DNA from: Mycobacterium neglectum
GTDB taxonomy: Bacteria > Actinomycetota > Actinomycetes > Mycobacteriales > Mycobacteriaceae
DNA length: 64,000 nt
NCBI RefSeq assembly: GCF_002591975.1
Contig: NZ_NVQE01000024.1
Span: 1-64,000, forward strand
Direction of reading: 5' to 3'
Part shown: positions 1 to 8,744 of the stretch, piece by piece
Numbering within the stretch: position 1 is the stretch's first letter
How the letters are laid out: every line of letters begins with the position of its first letter
The notes under the pieces: model-generated
What the model was told of the DNA's origin: nothing
The model's database searches: none
The model's input: only the letters and a program-made list of their open reading frames with translations
Program-made: the position numbers and the translations under genes

Positions 1-28
1 TTGGCTCGGGGATGTGTATAAGAGCCAG
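1..28 (+). other. Residual Nextera sequencing adapter at contig end
   Basis: Bases 1-28 match the 3' end of the Illumina Nextera read-2 adapter (TGGGCTCGG followed by the 19-bp Tn5 mosaic end) at 25 of 28 positions. Differences are at bases 2, 10 and 25. The uninterrupted core is GATGTGTATAAGAG at 11-24. This is not genomic DNA. It shows that base 1 is the end of an assembled contig, so the gene running off this edge is cut by the assembly. The adapter sequence is recalled from general knowledge. Confidence 0.93.
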
Positions 29-1236
29 GGTGGGGGCCTGTTGGGTGGTCGGGCCAGCGATCCGGGGCTGAGTTCTCGCCCGTCGCTGTCGGTGACGGTG
101 ATGTTGGGTGCTGGTCCGGTGATGGTGATGGCGCCGCGGTGATGGCAGCGGTGGTGATACGGGCAGACCAGGACCAGGTTGTGCAGGTCGGTGGGGCCGC
201 CGTCTTCCCAGTGCCGGATGTGGTGGGCGTGTAGACCGCGGGTGGCTCCGCAGCCGGGCACCGCGCAGGTCCGGTGGCGGTATTCCAGAGCACGGCGCAG
301 GCGGCGGCTGATGGTGCGGGTGGCGCGTGCGGCGCCGATGGGTTGGCCGTCGCGTTCGAACCACACCTCACACGTCGCGTCACAGGTCAGGTATTGGCGT
401 TGGGCGTCGGACAGCAGCGGACCCAGATGCAACTGGGCGACCTGATCCTTGACGTCGAGGTGGGCGATGACGGTGGAACGCTGCCCGTGCGGGCGGCGGG
501 CCACCTCGGCGTCCCAGCCGGCTTCGATCAGGCTCATCAACGCCGCACCGGTGGTGGGAAACGGCGGCCGGTGTTCTGCAGGCAAACCGTCGTTGTCGTG
601 TGCGCGTGTCCATTCGGCGATCGCGGCATCCAGATGCGACTGCACGGCGGCATCGAACATCGCGGCGTCCAGGGAAGACAGTTGGATTTTCCAGTAGGTG
701 TAATGCTCGTCGCTGTGGGTTTTGGTGAGCAAAGGGTGCCGCTCGGGCTCAGGTGGGGGTGCGCAGTCAGGGTCGGGGTCGGTATTGCTCCAGGGGTCGG
801 GTTCGGGTTCTAGCGGTGGTTCGGCCTTCAAAGCGGTGCCCAGCTGACTGACGGTCGCGCACCGGGCCAGGCCCGCGTAATGCTCATCAGATCCCTCGCC
901 GGCCTTCTCGGCGATGATGCCCACCTGATCCAGCGATAGCCATCCTTCACGCATCCCTTGCGCGCAGCGCGGGAACTGCGGCAGCCGGTGGGCGATGGTG
1001 GCGACCTTCGCGGCGTTTCTGGCCGAGCTACCGGTCTTCCACGCCACCAGCGCCGCGATCGAGCGGGCCCCGGTGATGCCCACCAGATTGTCATGGTCCA
1101 GCTCGGCCACAATGTCCACGATGCGCCCATCGATGGCGTTGCGCTGACCCATCAACTCGCCCAACTCGCCGAACAACACCTCCAGACGATCCACCGGACG
1201 CATAACAGGTGCGTCAGAAGTGGCGGTCGAGGACAT
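29..1236 (-). CDS. DUF222 / HNH endonuclease domain protein (13E12-type), 3' end missing
   Basis: Reading the reverse complement from ATG at 1236 gives one uninterrupted frame of about 402 codons that runs into the contig end, so the C-terminus is missing. The N-terminal and central part resembles the DUF222 region of mycobacterial 13E12 repeat proteins, with a Pro/Glu/Asp-rich linker near 625-840. Near the visible C-terminus is an HNH nuclease signature: two cysteines (CAVPGCG), then HAHHIRHWEDGG, then LVCPYHH (about 147-235). The family is multicopy in mycobacteria and often breaks short-read assemblies, which fits its position at a contig end. No LexA box is visible upstream, unlike the second family member at 45985. 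DNA-nicking activity is inferred from the domain; the biological role is unknown. Confidence 0.85.
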
Positions 1237-1308
1237 AACCCCATCAAAACAGAAGGGTCCGACAAGTCCTGGGCCACAAGCTGATAGCGACAATGTCGCT
1301 CAGCGACA

Positions 1309-2673
1309 CTAGCCCGTCGGAACCAGGTCGAACGTCTGGTGCGCGATCGCCAACAGCCAGCCGGCAGCGGTCTGACTGCGGAACTGCGGCCAGTTCATCT
1401 GGAAGCTGACCACCCATGGCTGGCCTGTGCGGTCGACCGCATACCAACTGAAGGTCAGGTCGCCCGGCAGGTTCCCGCCCTTTGCGCCGATGTAGGGCCA
1501 CTTCGACTCGTCCAGCGAGATACCGGGAACGGCGGAAAGTATTTCCCGGACCGGGGCGGCTGCACCGAACGCCGTCGCCTGTAGCGCGGCATGGACGCGG
1601 CAGATGTCTGCGGCGCTGCCGTACCACTCGGCGCCGAACTCCGATGCAGGTGTTCCGGTACGGATTGGATCTGGTTGGAACGGGCGGGAATTCGTCTGCT
1701 CCAGCAGCTGCGCACGACCCTGTGGAGAAGCCTGCTTCCATTGCTCGCGAAGATCCGGCTGGCCCCAGCCGATCGAGAACAGCTCATGCATGGTCGGGAA
1801 CGGCGTCATGCTCGCGGGGTCATGATGACCCGCGGTGACCAGGGCACGCTCGACGGCGCCGGGCCCCAGCCGCGCGATGAGCAGGTCGGTCGCCATGTTG
1901 TCGCTCGCCGAAATCATCTCCTGCGCCGCCTTGCGCACCGACACCTGCGCGCCGGGGGGCAGCTCCTCGAGGCTGGCGGATCCGACGGCCTTCGCCTCTT
2001 CGGTGATGGTGAGCTGGTCGTTCCATTCCACAGTGCCGGCATGGACGGCTTCGGCAACCGCAAGCAGCACATAGAGTTTGAAGATCGAGGCCAGTGGCAG
2101 TGAGAGGTCGGTGTTCGCGCCTGCGACCGTCGAGCACTTGCCGTCGTTTACTTTCGAGACTTGGTACGAGTACCGCGCACCCGTCTTCGACAGTTCGGCG
2201 TCGATGTCGGCCCACGTCTTGATCGCCGGCTGTTTCAGTGACACCTCGAAACGGTCGACGAGGCCATCGTCGTTGGTGCGAAGCGCAATGTCTTGTGCGA
2301 CACCGTAAGACGTCAGCACATGCAGCGTCGCCTGGCCCGCTCCGATGTCGATTCCCGCCACGGTGATCGGGCGGTCCAACCACAGGTTGCCCATTGCGGA
2401 TGTGACGCCGTTGACCTGTGCCGGGGCAGCCAGCGTGCGTACTCCGACGGTTCCGATGGGCCACTCGGAGTTGAGCATGTCGATGGTCTGCTTGGCACGT
2501 AGGCCCGGTGGGGTGTTGACCTCGATGGGCACGCCGTAAGCCGCGTCCGCCGCCGGCGCCGGGGTTGCGCTGTTGGTACAGCCGCTTGCCAGCGCGACAA
2601 CCACCGCGACGGCAAGCGGCAGGCGCGCCACGCGGCGCGCGCTAAGCCTTTTCGCCCGCAACGTCCAGGACAA
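1309..2673 (-). CDS. lpqF: Probable lipoprotein LpqF, beta-lactamase-like
   Basis: This is a 454-residue exported protein. A basic N-terminus and hydrophobic stretch end in the lipobox ASGC (Cys at about residue 32), so it should be lipidated and anchored outside the membrane. The C-terminal half carries the class A beta-lactamase/PBP-like triad: SIFK (SxxK), SDN, and KGG in place of KTG. It may act on beta-lactam-like or peptidoglycan substrates; real lactamase activity is not established by sequence. It lies directly downstream of mhuD. The ATG at 2673 overlaps the mhuD end by 32 bp, and a GTG at 2631 would avoid this and still encode the signal peptide. The pair mhuD-lpqF is conserved in M. 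tuberculosis (Rv3592-Rv3593). Confidence 0.85.
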   Translation of the reverse strand: MSWTLRAKRLSARRVARLPLAVAVVVALASGCTNSATPAPAADAAYGVPIEVNTPPGLRAKQTIDMLNSEWPIGTVGVRTLAAPAQVNGVTSAMGNLWLDRPITVAGIDIGAGQATLHVLTSYGVAQDIALRTNDDGLVDRFEVSLKQPAIKTWADIDAELSKTGARYSYQVSKVNDGKCSTVAGANTDLSLPLASIFKLYVLLAVAEAVHAGTVEWNDQLTITEEAKAVGSASLEELPPGAQVSVRKAAQEMISASDNMATDLLIARLGPGAVERALVTAGHHDPASMTPFPTMHELFSIGWGQPDLREQWKQASPQGRAQLLEQTNSRPFQPDPIRTGTPASEFGAEWYGSAADICRVHAALQATAFGAAAPVREILSAVPGISLDESKWPYIGAKGGNLPGDLTFSWYAVDRTGQPWVVSFQMNWPQFRSQTAAGWLLAIAHQTFDLVPTG

Positions 2674-2965
2674 CCTCGAACTCCAGCAGCGATGCGCCGG
2701 TGGCCACGGGGTTGGTGGCCTGTCCCTTGTGTGCCTCGATCGCCGGGCCCGTCGCCCACGCCTGAAATGCCTCCTCGGACTCCCACTGCGTCACCACGAA
2801 GTAGCGGTCCTCGCCCTTGATCGGGCGCAGCAGTTGAAAGCCCAGGAAACCGGGCTGGTTGTCAACGGCGTGCGCGCGGTGCGCGAACCGCTTCTCCAGT
2901 TCCGGACCAGCGTCGGGCGGCACCTCGATTGCGTTGATCTTCACCACTACGTTCGGGGAGGGCAT
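2642..2965 (-). CDS. mhuD: Heme-degrading monooxygenase MhuD
   Basis: This is a 107-residue dimeric ferredoxin-like (ABM) monooxygenase that opens heme to mycobilin and releases iron. Residues equivalent to M. tuberculosis Asn7, Trp66 and His75 appear here as Asn11, Trp70 and His79 (motifs KINAIEV, EAFQAW, GPAIEAH). I chose ATG 2965 because the protein then begins just ahead of the conserved VVKINAIEV strand; an in-frame ATG at 2989 adds eight unconserved residues. It is divergent from the hydrolase at 3006 with only 40 bp between, and is followed by lpqF, as in M. tuberculosis. No IdeR box was recognised in the short intergenic space. Confidence 0.93.
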   Translation of the reverse strand: MPSPNVVVKINAIEVPPDAGPELEKRFAHRAHAVDNQPGFLGFQLLRPIKGEDRYFVVTQWESEEAFQAWATGPAIEAHKGQATNPVATGASLLEFEVVLDVAGEKA

Positions 2966-3005
2966 GGGATTCAGGCTACCGAATGCCACTCGGCATGATT
3001 ACGGC

Positions 3006-3770
3006 ATGCGATACCTGACCGCCCACGGCGGCGAGGGCCAACCGCTGGTCCTCGTCCATGGCCTGATGGGACGGGGCAGCACGTGGCCGCGGCAACTGCC
3101 GTGGCTCACCCGGCTGGGCAAGGTCTACACCTACGACGCGCCGTGGCACCGCGGGCGCGACGTCGTGGATACGCATCCGATCAGCACCGAGCGGTTCGTC
3201 GACGACCTCGGCGAGGCCGTCGAGTCGCTGGGCTCCCCGGCCGTCATGGTCGGTCACTCGATGGGTGCGCTGCACTCGTGGTGTCTGGCGGCGTGCCGGC
3301 CGGAGCTGGTCAGTGCTCTCGTCGTCGAGGACATGGCACCGGATTTCCGCGGTCGCACCACCGGCCCGTGGGAACCGTGGCTGCACGCGCTTCCCGTCGA
3401 ATTCGACACGGCCCAAAGGATCTACGACGAGTTCGGACCCGTCGCGGGACAGTACTTCCTCGAGGCATTCGACCGGACCGCTACCGGTTGGCGGCTGCAC
3501 GGCCATCCGAGTACCTGGATCGAGATCGCCGCCGAGTGGGGCACCCGCGACTATTGGCATCAGTGGTCACTGGTGCGGTCGCCAGCACTACTGCTGGAGG
3601 CGGGCAACTCGGTCACGCCCGCGGGGCAGATGCGCACCATGGCGGAAACCGGCCACCGGTCCACGTACTTGCACGTGCCCGGCGCCGGTCATCTGATCCA
3701 CGATGATGCGCCACAGATCTACCAGCAGGGGGTCGAGTCGTTCTTAACGACCCTCGCGCAGCGAGCCTGA
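3006..3770 (+). CDS. Alpha/beta hydrolase (Rv3591c-like)
   Basis: This is a 254-residue cytosolic alpha/beta-hydrolase. The oxyanion segment VHGLMGRG lies near residue 22, the nucleophile elbow GHSMGA near residue 84, and the catalytic His is in GAGHLIHDD near the C-terminus. The substrate is unknown. Start ATG 3006 is preferred: the open frame extends upstream to 2859, but that extension would run antisense through mhuD and lacks family similarity. The gene is divergent from mhuD and matches the position of Rv3591c. Its 3' end overlaps the small convergent gene at 3744 by 27 bp. Confidence 0.85.
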   Translation: MRYLTAHGGEGQPLVLVHGLMGRGSTWPRQLPWLTRLGKVYTYDAPWHRGRDVVDTHPISTERFVDDLGEAVESLGSPAVMVGHSMGALHSWCLAACRPELVSALVVEDMAPDFRGRTTGPWEPWLHALPVEFDTAQRIYDEFGPVAGQYFLEAFDRTATGWRLHGHPSTWIEIAAEWGTRDYWHQWSLVRSPALLLEAGNSVTPAGQMRTMAETGHRSTYLHVPGAGHLIHDDAPQIYQQGVESFLTTLAQRA

Positions 3771-3998
3771 GCCGGGCCACAACGGCTGCTTCTCGAACCG
3801 CGTGCGGATGGCGTCGACGTCATGGTCGATGCGGAAGGCGTCGCGGTCGTCCTCGAAGTAGCGGCCCGACATGGGGCCGGCCACCCGGAACTGGTCGATT
3901 CTGAACCGGAAAATTCCGGTCCTGTGGGCCACCCAACCGAGTCCTGCTGCGACAGCGAACGGGGCGACCAGGATCAAAAGTGACAGTGCAATCGTCAT
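3744..3998 (-). CDS. Small membrane protein of unknown function
   Basis: This is an 84-residue protein with one N-terminal hydrophobic helix (about residues 2-25, MTIALSLLILVAPFAVAAG), then a basic/acidic cytosolic or periplasmic tail. I recognise no family. It overlaps the convergent hydrolase gene by 27 bp, and its start at 3998 faces the divergent AraC-type regulator at 4070. Hydrophobicity followed by a charged soluble tail and normal GC use favour a real gene. Confidence 0.6.
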   Translation of the reverse strand: MTIALSLLILVAPFAVAAGLGWVAHRTGIFRFRIDQFRVAGPMSGRYFEDDRDAFRIDHDVDAIRTRFEKQPLWPGSGSLREGR

Positions 3999-4069
3999 GG
4001 CAGTAATGCTCCGCTGATAAATATCCCGCCAACAGTGGCAGAAAGGACACCTTGGGATAAAATGCTGCC

Positions 4070-5050
4070 ATGGCGATAAAGAGCGTATCGGTGCTGGTGC
4101 TGGACCGTCTAGCGATTTTTGAGTTCGGCGTGATCTGCGAAGTCTTTGGCATCGACCGCTCAGCAGACGGGGTGCCGAACTTCGATTTCAAGGTCTGTGG
4201 GCCGGAGGCGGGCAAGCCACTGCGGACCTCGGTCGGCGCAACGATCATCCCCGATCACGGCCTTGATGGCCTGGTGGGAGCGGATCTGGTGGCGATCCCG
4301 GCGATCGGCGGAACGGAATACCTGCCCGAGGCGCTCGAGGCCGTGAAAGCCGCCGCCGATTCCGGGTCGATCATTCTCACGGTGTGTTCGGGTGCATTCT
4401 TTGCGGGCGCCGCCGGGCTTCTCGATGGCCGGCCGTGCACGACGCACTGGATGCACGCCGACGATCTGGCCCGTCAGTATCCGACCGCGAAGGTCGACCG
4501 TAACGTGCTCTTCGTCGACGACGGGAACCTGATCACCAGCGCCGGCACCGCAGCTGGCATCGACGCGTGTCTGCACCTGGTCCGTCGTGAACTCGGGAGT
4601 GAGGTCACCAACACGATCGCCCGTCGGATGGTGGTGCCACCTCAGCGCGACGGCGGCCAACGGCAGTACATCGATCAACCGATACCGGTGCGGTGCTCGG
4701 AACGCTTTGCGCCGCATCTGGACTGGATCCAGTCCCACCTCGACCAACAGCACACGGTCGCCGCTCTGGCTACCCGTGCGCACATGTCGGCCCGCACCTT
4801 CGCGCGGCGATTCGTCGAGGAGACCGGCCGCACACCGATGCAGTGGGTCACCGATCAGCGCGTGCTCTACGCCCGCACACTGCTGGAGGAGACCGACCTC
4901 GACGTCGACCGCATCGCCGAGCGTTCCGGCTTCGGCACCGCCACGCTCTTACGCCATCATTTCCGCCGGACCGTCGGGGTGACGCCTTCGGACTACCGAC
5001 GCAGGTTCTGCTGCAACGACTCCGGCGACGAAACCGCGGCCAGCGCCTGA
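4070..5050 (+). CDS. GlxA/AraC-family transcriptional regulator with DJ-1/PfpI-like sensor domain
   Basis: This is a 326-residue two-domain regulator. Residues about 5-190 form a class I glutamine-amidotransferase-like (DJ-1/PfpI) domain with the Cys elbow LTVCSGAFF (Cys106). Residues about 225-320 form the AraC double helix-turn-helix (VAALATRAHMSARTFARRF, then ERSGFGTATLLRHHF). The N-terminal domain probably senses a small metabolite rather than catalysing; effector and targets are unknown. It is divergent from the small membrane gene, so that gene and itself are the nearest candidate targets. It faces the convergent cyclase gene with a 7-bp gap. Confidence 0.88.
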   Translation: MAIKSVSVLVLDRLAIFEFGVICEVFGIDRSADGVPNFDFKVCGPEAGKPLRTSVGATIIPDHGLDGLVGADLVAIPAIGGTEYLPEALEAVKAAADSGSIILTVCSGAFFAGAAGLLDGRPCTTHWMHADDLARQYPTAKVDRNVLFVDDGNLITSAGTAAGIDACLHLVRRELGSEVTNTIARRMVVPPQRDGGQRQYIDQPIPVRCSERFAPHLDWIQSHLDQQHTVAALATRAHMSARTFARRFVEETGRTPMQWVTDQRVLYARTLLEETDLDVDRIAERSGFGTATLLRHHFRRTVGVTPSDYRRRFCCNDSGDETAASA

Positions 5051-5057
5051 CGAATCG

Positions 5058-6416
5058 CTATTCACGCACAACCGCGTATACCCGCCAGCGGCCTGGCACA
5101 CCCTTGAGATCGTGCTCACCGCGATCGTCGAAGGTCTGCCTTGAGCCCGTGACGATCTCGCGCACCGTCGAGGACACCAGCACCTCGCTCGCCCCCGCCA
5201 GCGCCGACACCCGCGCGCCGATGTGCACTGCCATCCCGGCGATGTCGTCCCCGCGCACCTCGACCTCTCCGGCATGGATGCCCGCCCGCACCTCGATGCC
5301 CAGCAGTCGTACCGCGTCGACGATCGCGGATGCACACTGGATGGCCGCACTGGGGCTGGGGAACATCGCGACGAAGCCGTCGCCGACCGTGTTGACCTCG
5401 ATTCCGCGGAACCGCTCGAGCTCGCGGCGGACCATGGTGTCGTGGTTGTCGAGTAGGGCATGCCACCGGCCGTCGCCGAGGGCCGCGGCACGCTGAGTCG
5501 ACCCGACGATGTCGGTGAACACGATTGTGGTCAGGACGCGTTCGAATTCCGCGCCGCCGCGGGTTCCGGTGATGAACTCTTCGATCTCATCGACTATCGG
5601 TGAGCTGTCACCCACCCAGTAGAGCGCGTCCCCACCAGGCAACTCGACGTAGCGGGCGTCGGCAATGTGCTCGGCCAGGTATCGACCGTGGCCGACCGGG
5701 ACGAAGGCCGTATCCCTGCGATGCATCACCAGCGTCGGTGCGGTGATCTGCGCCAGCTTGTCCCGCACGTCGCTCTCCGCCAGCGCCTGGCTCGATCTGC
5801 GGGCCATACTCGGCGATGCCGCCCGATTCCCCGCCGCATCCCACCATGTGCGGAACGCGACGTCGTCGGCGACCGACGGTGCGAGGTAGGCCAGCACATC
5901 GAAACCTTGCTCGACCGCGTCGGGTTCGATCGCGACAGTGGTGAACGGGCTCGCCGCGTTCGCGCGTGATCCCACCTCGTAGTCCGGCGCCCACAAGGCC
6001 CTGGCGGCGCCGTTGACGATCACCAGGTTGGACACCCGCTCTGGCCGGTCGCCAGCCAGGAAAAGCGCGCTCATCGCCGAGAACCCCGTCGCGAAAATCG
6101 TCGCGTGCTCTGATCTGACGGCGTCCATCACCGCGACGACGTCCTCGGCCCAGCAGGCCGGTGTGATCTTGTCGGCCCCGATCCGCGAAGACATCCCCAT
6201 GCCGCGGTGGTCGAATCTGATCAGCCTGCAGAACGACGACAGCCGACGATGAAATCGGTACATCGAGGGTTCGGCGTCGATGGAGTCGATCGGGATGAAC
6301 GGCCCCGGCATGACGACGACGTCGAGGGGACCGTCGCCCAGGACCTGATACGCGATGTCCAAGTCGCCACGCGATGCGTAGCGGGTCCGCGGCGCCCCCG
6401 AACTGGTCACAGCCAC
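5058..6416 (-). CDS. Alpha/beta-hydrolase fused to class III adenylate/guanylate cyclase
   Basis: This is a 452-residue fusion. Residues about 10-280 are an alpha/beta-hydrolase domain whose nucleophile elbow reads GFSAM, with Met where Gly is usual. Residues about 290-450 are a class III nucleotide cyclase domain with metal-binding Asp in FTDIVGST and VGDGF. The usual substrate-specifying Lys is Asn (EVNTVGDG), and the Asn expected three residues before the conserved Arg is His (VHIGAR). The architecture and atypical residues recall the M. tuberculosis enzyme Rv1900c. The likely product is cAMP, perhaps weakly, with the hydrolase domain as sensor or esterase. GTG start at 6416. It lies 13 bp downstream of mutY on the same strand and may be cotranscribed. 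Confidence 0.85.
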   Translation of the reverse strand: MAVTSSGAPRTRYASRGDLDIAYQVLGDGPLDVVVMPGPFIPIDSIDAEPSMYRFHRRLSSFCRLIRFDHRGMGMSSRIGADKITPACWAEDVVAVMDAVRSEHATIFATGFSAMSALFLAGDRPERVSNLVIVNGAARALWAPDYEVGSRANAASPFTTVAIEPDAVEQGFDVLAYLAPSVADDVAFRTWWDAAGNRAASPSMARRSSQALAESDVRDKLAQITAPTLVMHRRDTAFVPVGHGRYLAEHIADARYVELPGGDALYWVGDSSPIVDEIEEFITGTRGGAEFERVLTTIVFTDIVGSTQRAAALGDGRWHALLDNHDTMVRRELERFRGIEVNTVGDGFVAMFPSPSAAIQCASAIVDAVRLLGIEVRAGIHAGEVEVRGDDIAGMAVHIGARVSALAGASEVLVSSTVREIVTGSRQTFDDRGEHDLKGVPGRWRVYAVVRE

Positions 6417-6429
6417 AACACCAGGCTAA

Positions 6430-7308
6430 CTAGTCGCCTTCTCCGGCAAGTGCGAAACGTCCGTCTGCGGTCTGCTCCACCAACCCGTCGACCAGCAGCG
6501 AGTCCAGCGCGCGATCCCGCTGAGCGGTGTCGGTCACCCACGCCAGGTCGAGCTCCGCCCGTTGGACCGGAGAGTCGTTGCCGCGCAACACATCCAGCAG
6601 CCGGCCGCGCACCTGGCGGTCCGTTCCGGCATACCGCTGCGCTCGGCGGACGGGAGCCGCGGCTTCCGGATACCCGTTCGACCGCCACGCGCAGACACTC
6701 AATGGGCACAGCCCGCACCGCGGTGAGCGCGCCGTGCACACCGTCGCTCCGAGTTCCATCAGGGCGACCGAAAATGTTGGCGCGTCGGCGCCATCGGGCA
6801 ACATGGCTGCGACATCGTTGAGGTCGCGAACCGACGTCGGCGAGGCTGGAGCATGGCTGCGCCCGTGCACCACCCTGGCCACCACGCGGCGGACATTCGT
6901 GTCCACCACCGGCACCCGCTCGCGGTAGGCGAAGCACGCGATCGCCCTGGCGGTGTACGAGCCGACGCCAGGAAGTGTCAGCAGCGTTTCGACATCTGCG
7001 GGAACCACGTCCTCGTGCTCTGTGGCGATCACCGTCGCGCACTCGTGCAGCCGCTTGGCGCGACGCGGATAACCGAGCTTTCCCCAGGCGCGCAGGACGT
7101 CAGCGGCGCCTGCGGCGGCGGTCGCCGACGGGGTCGGCCAGCGCGCGATCCATGTCAGCCAGATCGGCTCGACGCGGGCGACAGGTGTCTGCTGGAGCAT
7201 GAACTCGCTGACCAGGATCTGCCACGGCGTGACCCCTGGGCGCCGCCACGGCAGGTCGCGCTGCTCGCAGCGATACCAAGCGAGCAGCTGAGGCACAATG
7301 TCGGTCAT
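6430..7308 (-). CDS. mutY: A/G-specific adenine glycosylase MutY
   Basis: This 292-residue base-excision repair enzyme removes adenine mispaired with 8-oxoguanine. Visible are the catalytic Glu in SEFMLQQT, the helix-hairpin-helix LPGVGSYTA, the catalytic Asp in VVDTNVRRV, and the [4Fe-4S] cluster set C-x6-C-x2-C-x5-C (CTARSPRCGLCPLSVC). ATG 7308 is chosen because the protein begins just before the conserved LLAWY...LPW core; the upstream extension is antisense to canB and not conserved. It is divergent from canB with interlocking start codons. It is similar in length to the M. tuberculosis ortholog Rv3589. Confidence 0.95.
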   Translation of the reverse strand: MTDIVPQLLAWYRCEQRDLPWRRPGVTPWQILVSEFMLQQTPVARVEPIWLTWIARWPTPSATAAAGAADVLRAWGKLGYPRRAKRLHECATVIATEHEDVVPADVETLLTLPGVGSYTARAIACFAYRERVPVVDTNVRRVVARVVHGRSHAPASPTSVRDLNDVAAMLPDGADAPTFSVALMELGATVCTARSPRCGLCPLSVCAWRSNGYPEAAAPVRRAQRYAGTDRQVRGRLLDVLRGNDSPVQRAELDLAWVTDTAQRDRALDSLLVDGLVEQTADGRFALAGEGD

Positions 7309-7927
7309 GCCCAACACCAGCCCAGTGACCGCGTGGAAAGCACTCAAGGAGGGTAACGAGCGCTTCGTCGCGGGTAAGCCCGAGCACCCGAGCCAAGGAG
7401 TCGAGCACCGCGCGAGCCTGGCCGAGGCGCAGAAGCCGACCGCAGTGGTGTTCGGTTGCGGGGACAGCCGGGTGGCTGCCGAACTCATCTTCGATCAGGG
7501 CCTCGGTGACATGTTCGTGGTCCGTACCGCGGGCCATGTCATCGACTCTGCGGTGCTGGGGTCCATCGAGTACGCGGTGACGGTGCTCAACGTGCCGCTC
7601 GTCGCGGTACTCGGCCACGACAGCTGCGGCGCAGTGAAGGCGACGTTGTCGGCGCTCGATGACGGCGTGGTTCCCGGCGGCTACGTGCGTGACATCGTCG
7701 AACGGGTGATGCCGTCGATCCTGTTGGGTCGGCGCGATGGGCTGACCAGGGTCGACGAGTTCGAGGCGCGGCACGTCACGGAGACCGGCACGCAACTGGT
7801 GGCTCGATCGACAGCCATCGCCGAAAGGGTCAGGGCGGGCACGCTGGCGATCGTCGGACTGACGTACCGTCTGGGCGATGGCCGGGTGGTTTTGCGGGAC
7901 CACGTGGGTGACATCGGCGAGAGCTGA
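7298..7927 (+). CDS. canB: Beta-class carbonic anhydrase
   Basis: This enzyme interconverts CO2 and bicarbonate in the cytosol with a zinc cofactor. Numbering from the second Met (7307), zinc ligands are Cys51 (FGCGDSR), His104 and Cys107 (GHDSCGA), and the Asp53-Arg55 dyad is present. Two in-frame starts exist, ATG 7298 and ATG 7307. The second shares the tetramer CATG with the start of the divergent mutY, and the first overlaps mutY by 11 bp. The neighbour order canB-mutY is as in M. tuberculosis (Rv3588c-Rv3589). Confidence 0.93.
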   Translation: MSVMPNTSPVTAWKALKEGNERFVAGKPEHPSQGVEHRASLAEAQKPTAVVFGCGDSRVAAELIFDQGLGDMFVVRTAGHVIDSAVLGSIEYAVTVLNVPLVAVLGHDSCGAVKATLSALDDGVVPGGYVRDIVERVMPSILLGRRDGLTRVDEFEARHVTETGTQLVARSTAIAERVRAGTLAIVGLTYRLGDGRVVLRDHVGDIGES

Positions 7928-7988
7928 GGGCGCGACACGCCGAGCGACGTCGGACGATCAGGCATGACCTGGGCTTACCGTGTGAATT

Positions 7989-8744
7989 GTGCTGGATCTA
8001 GAGCCGCAGGGCCCCTTACCCACTCAGATTTACTGGCGCCGCAGAGCGCTGGCGATGGGCGTTGCTGTAGTGGTGATCGGCATCATCGCTGCCCTCGCGG
8101 TCGTCATCGTCAAGACCACTTCGGGCACCGAGAACACGGCCGCTGAACAGCCTGCTCCTGCCGCCGCCACTCCGACCCCGCTGCCAGGTGAGAACCCCGA
8201 GGTCAAGACCCCGGTGATGCCGCCGGCTCAGGACGCCCCGCCGCCAACTCCGACCCCAACCGCGGCCGTCGCACCACCACCGATTCTCAACGAGGGCGAC
8301 GACTGCCCGGATTCGACGTTGGCCGTCAAGGGCATCACCAACCAGCCGCAGTACGTCGTCGGCGATCAGCCGAAGTTCACCATGGTGGTGACCAATATCG
8401 GGCTGGTGGCGTGCAAACGCGATGTGGGCGCCGCAGTCCTGGCTGCCTATGTCTACACGCTGGAAAATGGTCGGCTGTGGTCGAACCTGGACTGCGCACC
8501 ATCGAACGAGACGCTGGTCAAGACGTTCCAGCCGGGCGAGCAGGTGACGACGGAAGTGACCTGGACGGGCATGGGCTCGGCGCCGAACTGCCCGCTGCCG
8601 CGTCAGCCGATCGGGGCCGGGATGTACAACCTGGTGGTCCAGCTGGGCAACCTGCGTTCGGCGACGGTTCCGTTCATGCTCGCCCAGCCCGCGCCGGCAC
8701 CCCCGCCCGGTGAGGGCGCACCGCCGCCAGCCGCGGTGGGCTAA
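7989..8744 (+). CDS. Membrane-anchored protein with Pro-rich linker and Ig-like domain (Rv3587c-like)
   Basis: This is a 251-residue protein. Residues 1-20 are cytosolic and basic, about 22-45 form one transmembrane helix, and about 50-98 are a Pro/Ala/Thr-rich linker. Residues about 100-235 form an extracytoplasmic beta-rich domain with four cysteines (C at DDCPD, ACKRD, LDCAP, PNCPL) that could form disulfides; a Pro-rich tail follows. It matches the position of Rv3587c, a conserved mycobacterial membrane protein of unknown function. GTG start at 7989, with a -10-like TACCGT at 7976-7981, would allow a nearly leaderless transcript. It overlaps the convergent disA by four bases. Confidence 0.82.
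   Translation: MLDLEPQGPLPTQIYWRRRALAMGVAVVVIGIIAALAVVIVKTTSGTENTAAEQPAPAAATPTPLPGENPEVKTPVMPPAQDAPPPTPTPTAAVAPPPILNEGDDCPDSTLAVKGITNQPQYVVGDQPKFTMVVTNIGLVACKRDVGAAVLAAYVYTLENGRLWSNLDCAPSNETLVKTFQPGEQVTTEVTWTGMGSAPNCPLPRQPIGAGMYNLVVQLGNLRSATVPFMLAQPAPAPPPGEGAPPPAAVG

Noticed and set aside
29..1236. Truncated HNH gene first seemed broken by frameshifts because only short frames with a start codon occur in it.
   Set aside because: Direct translation of the reverse complement from ATG 1236 gives one open frame to the contig end, with codon phase verified near 843 and 153.
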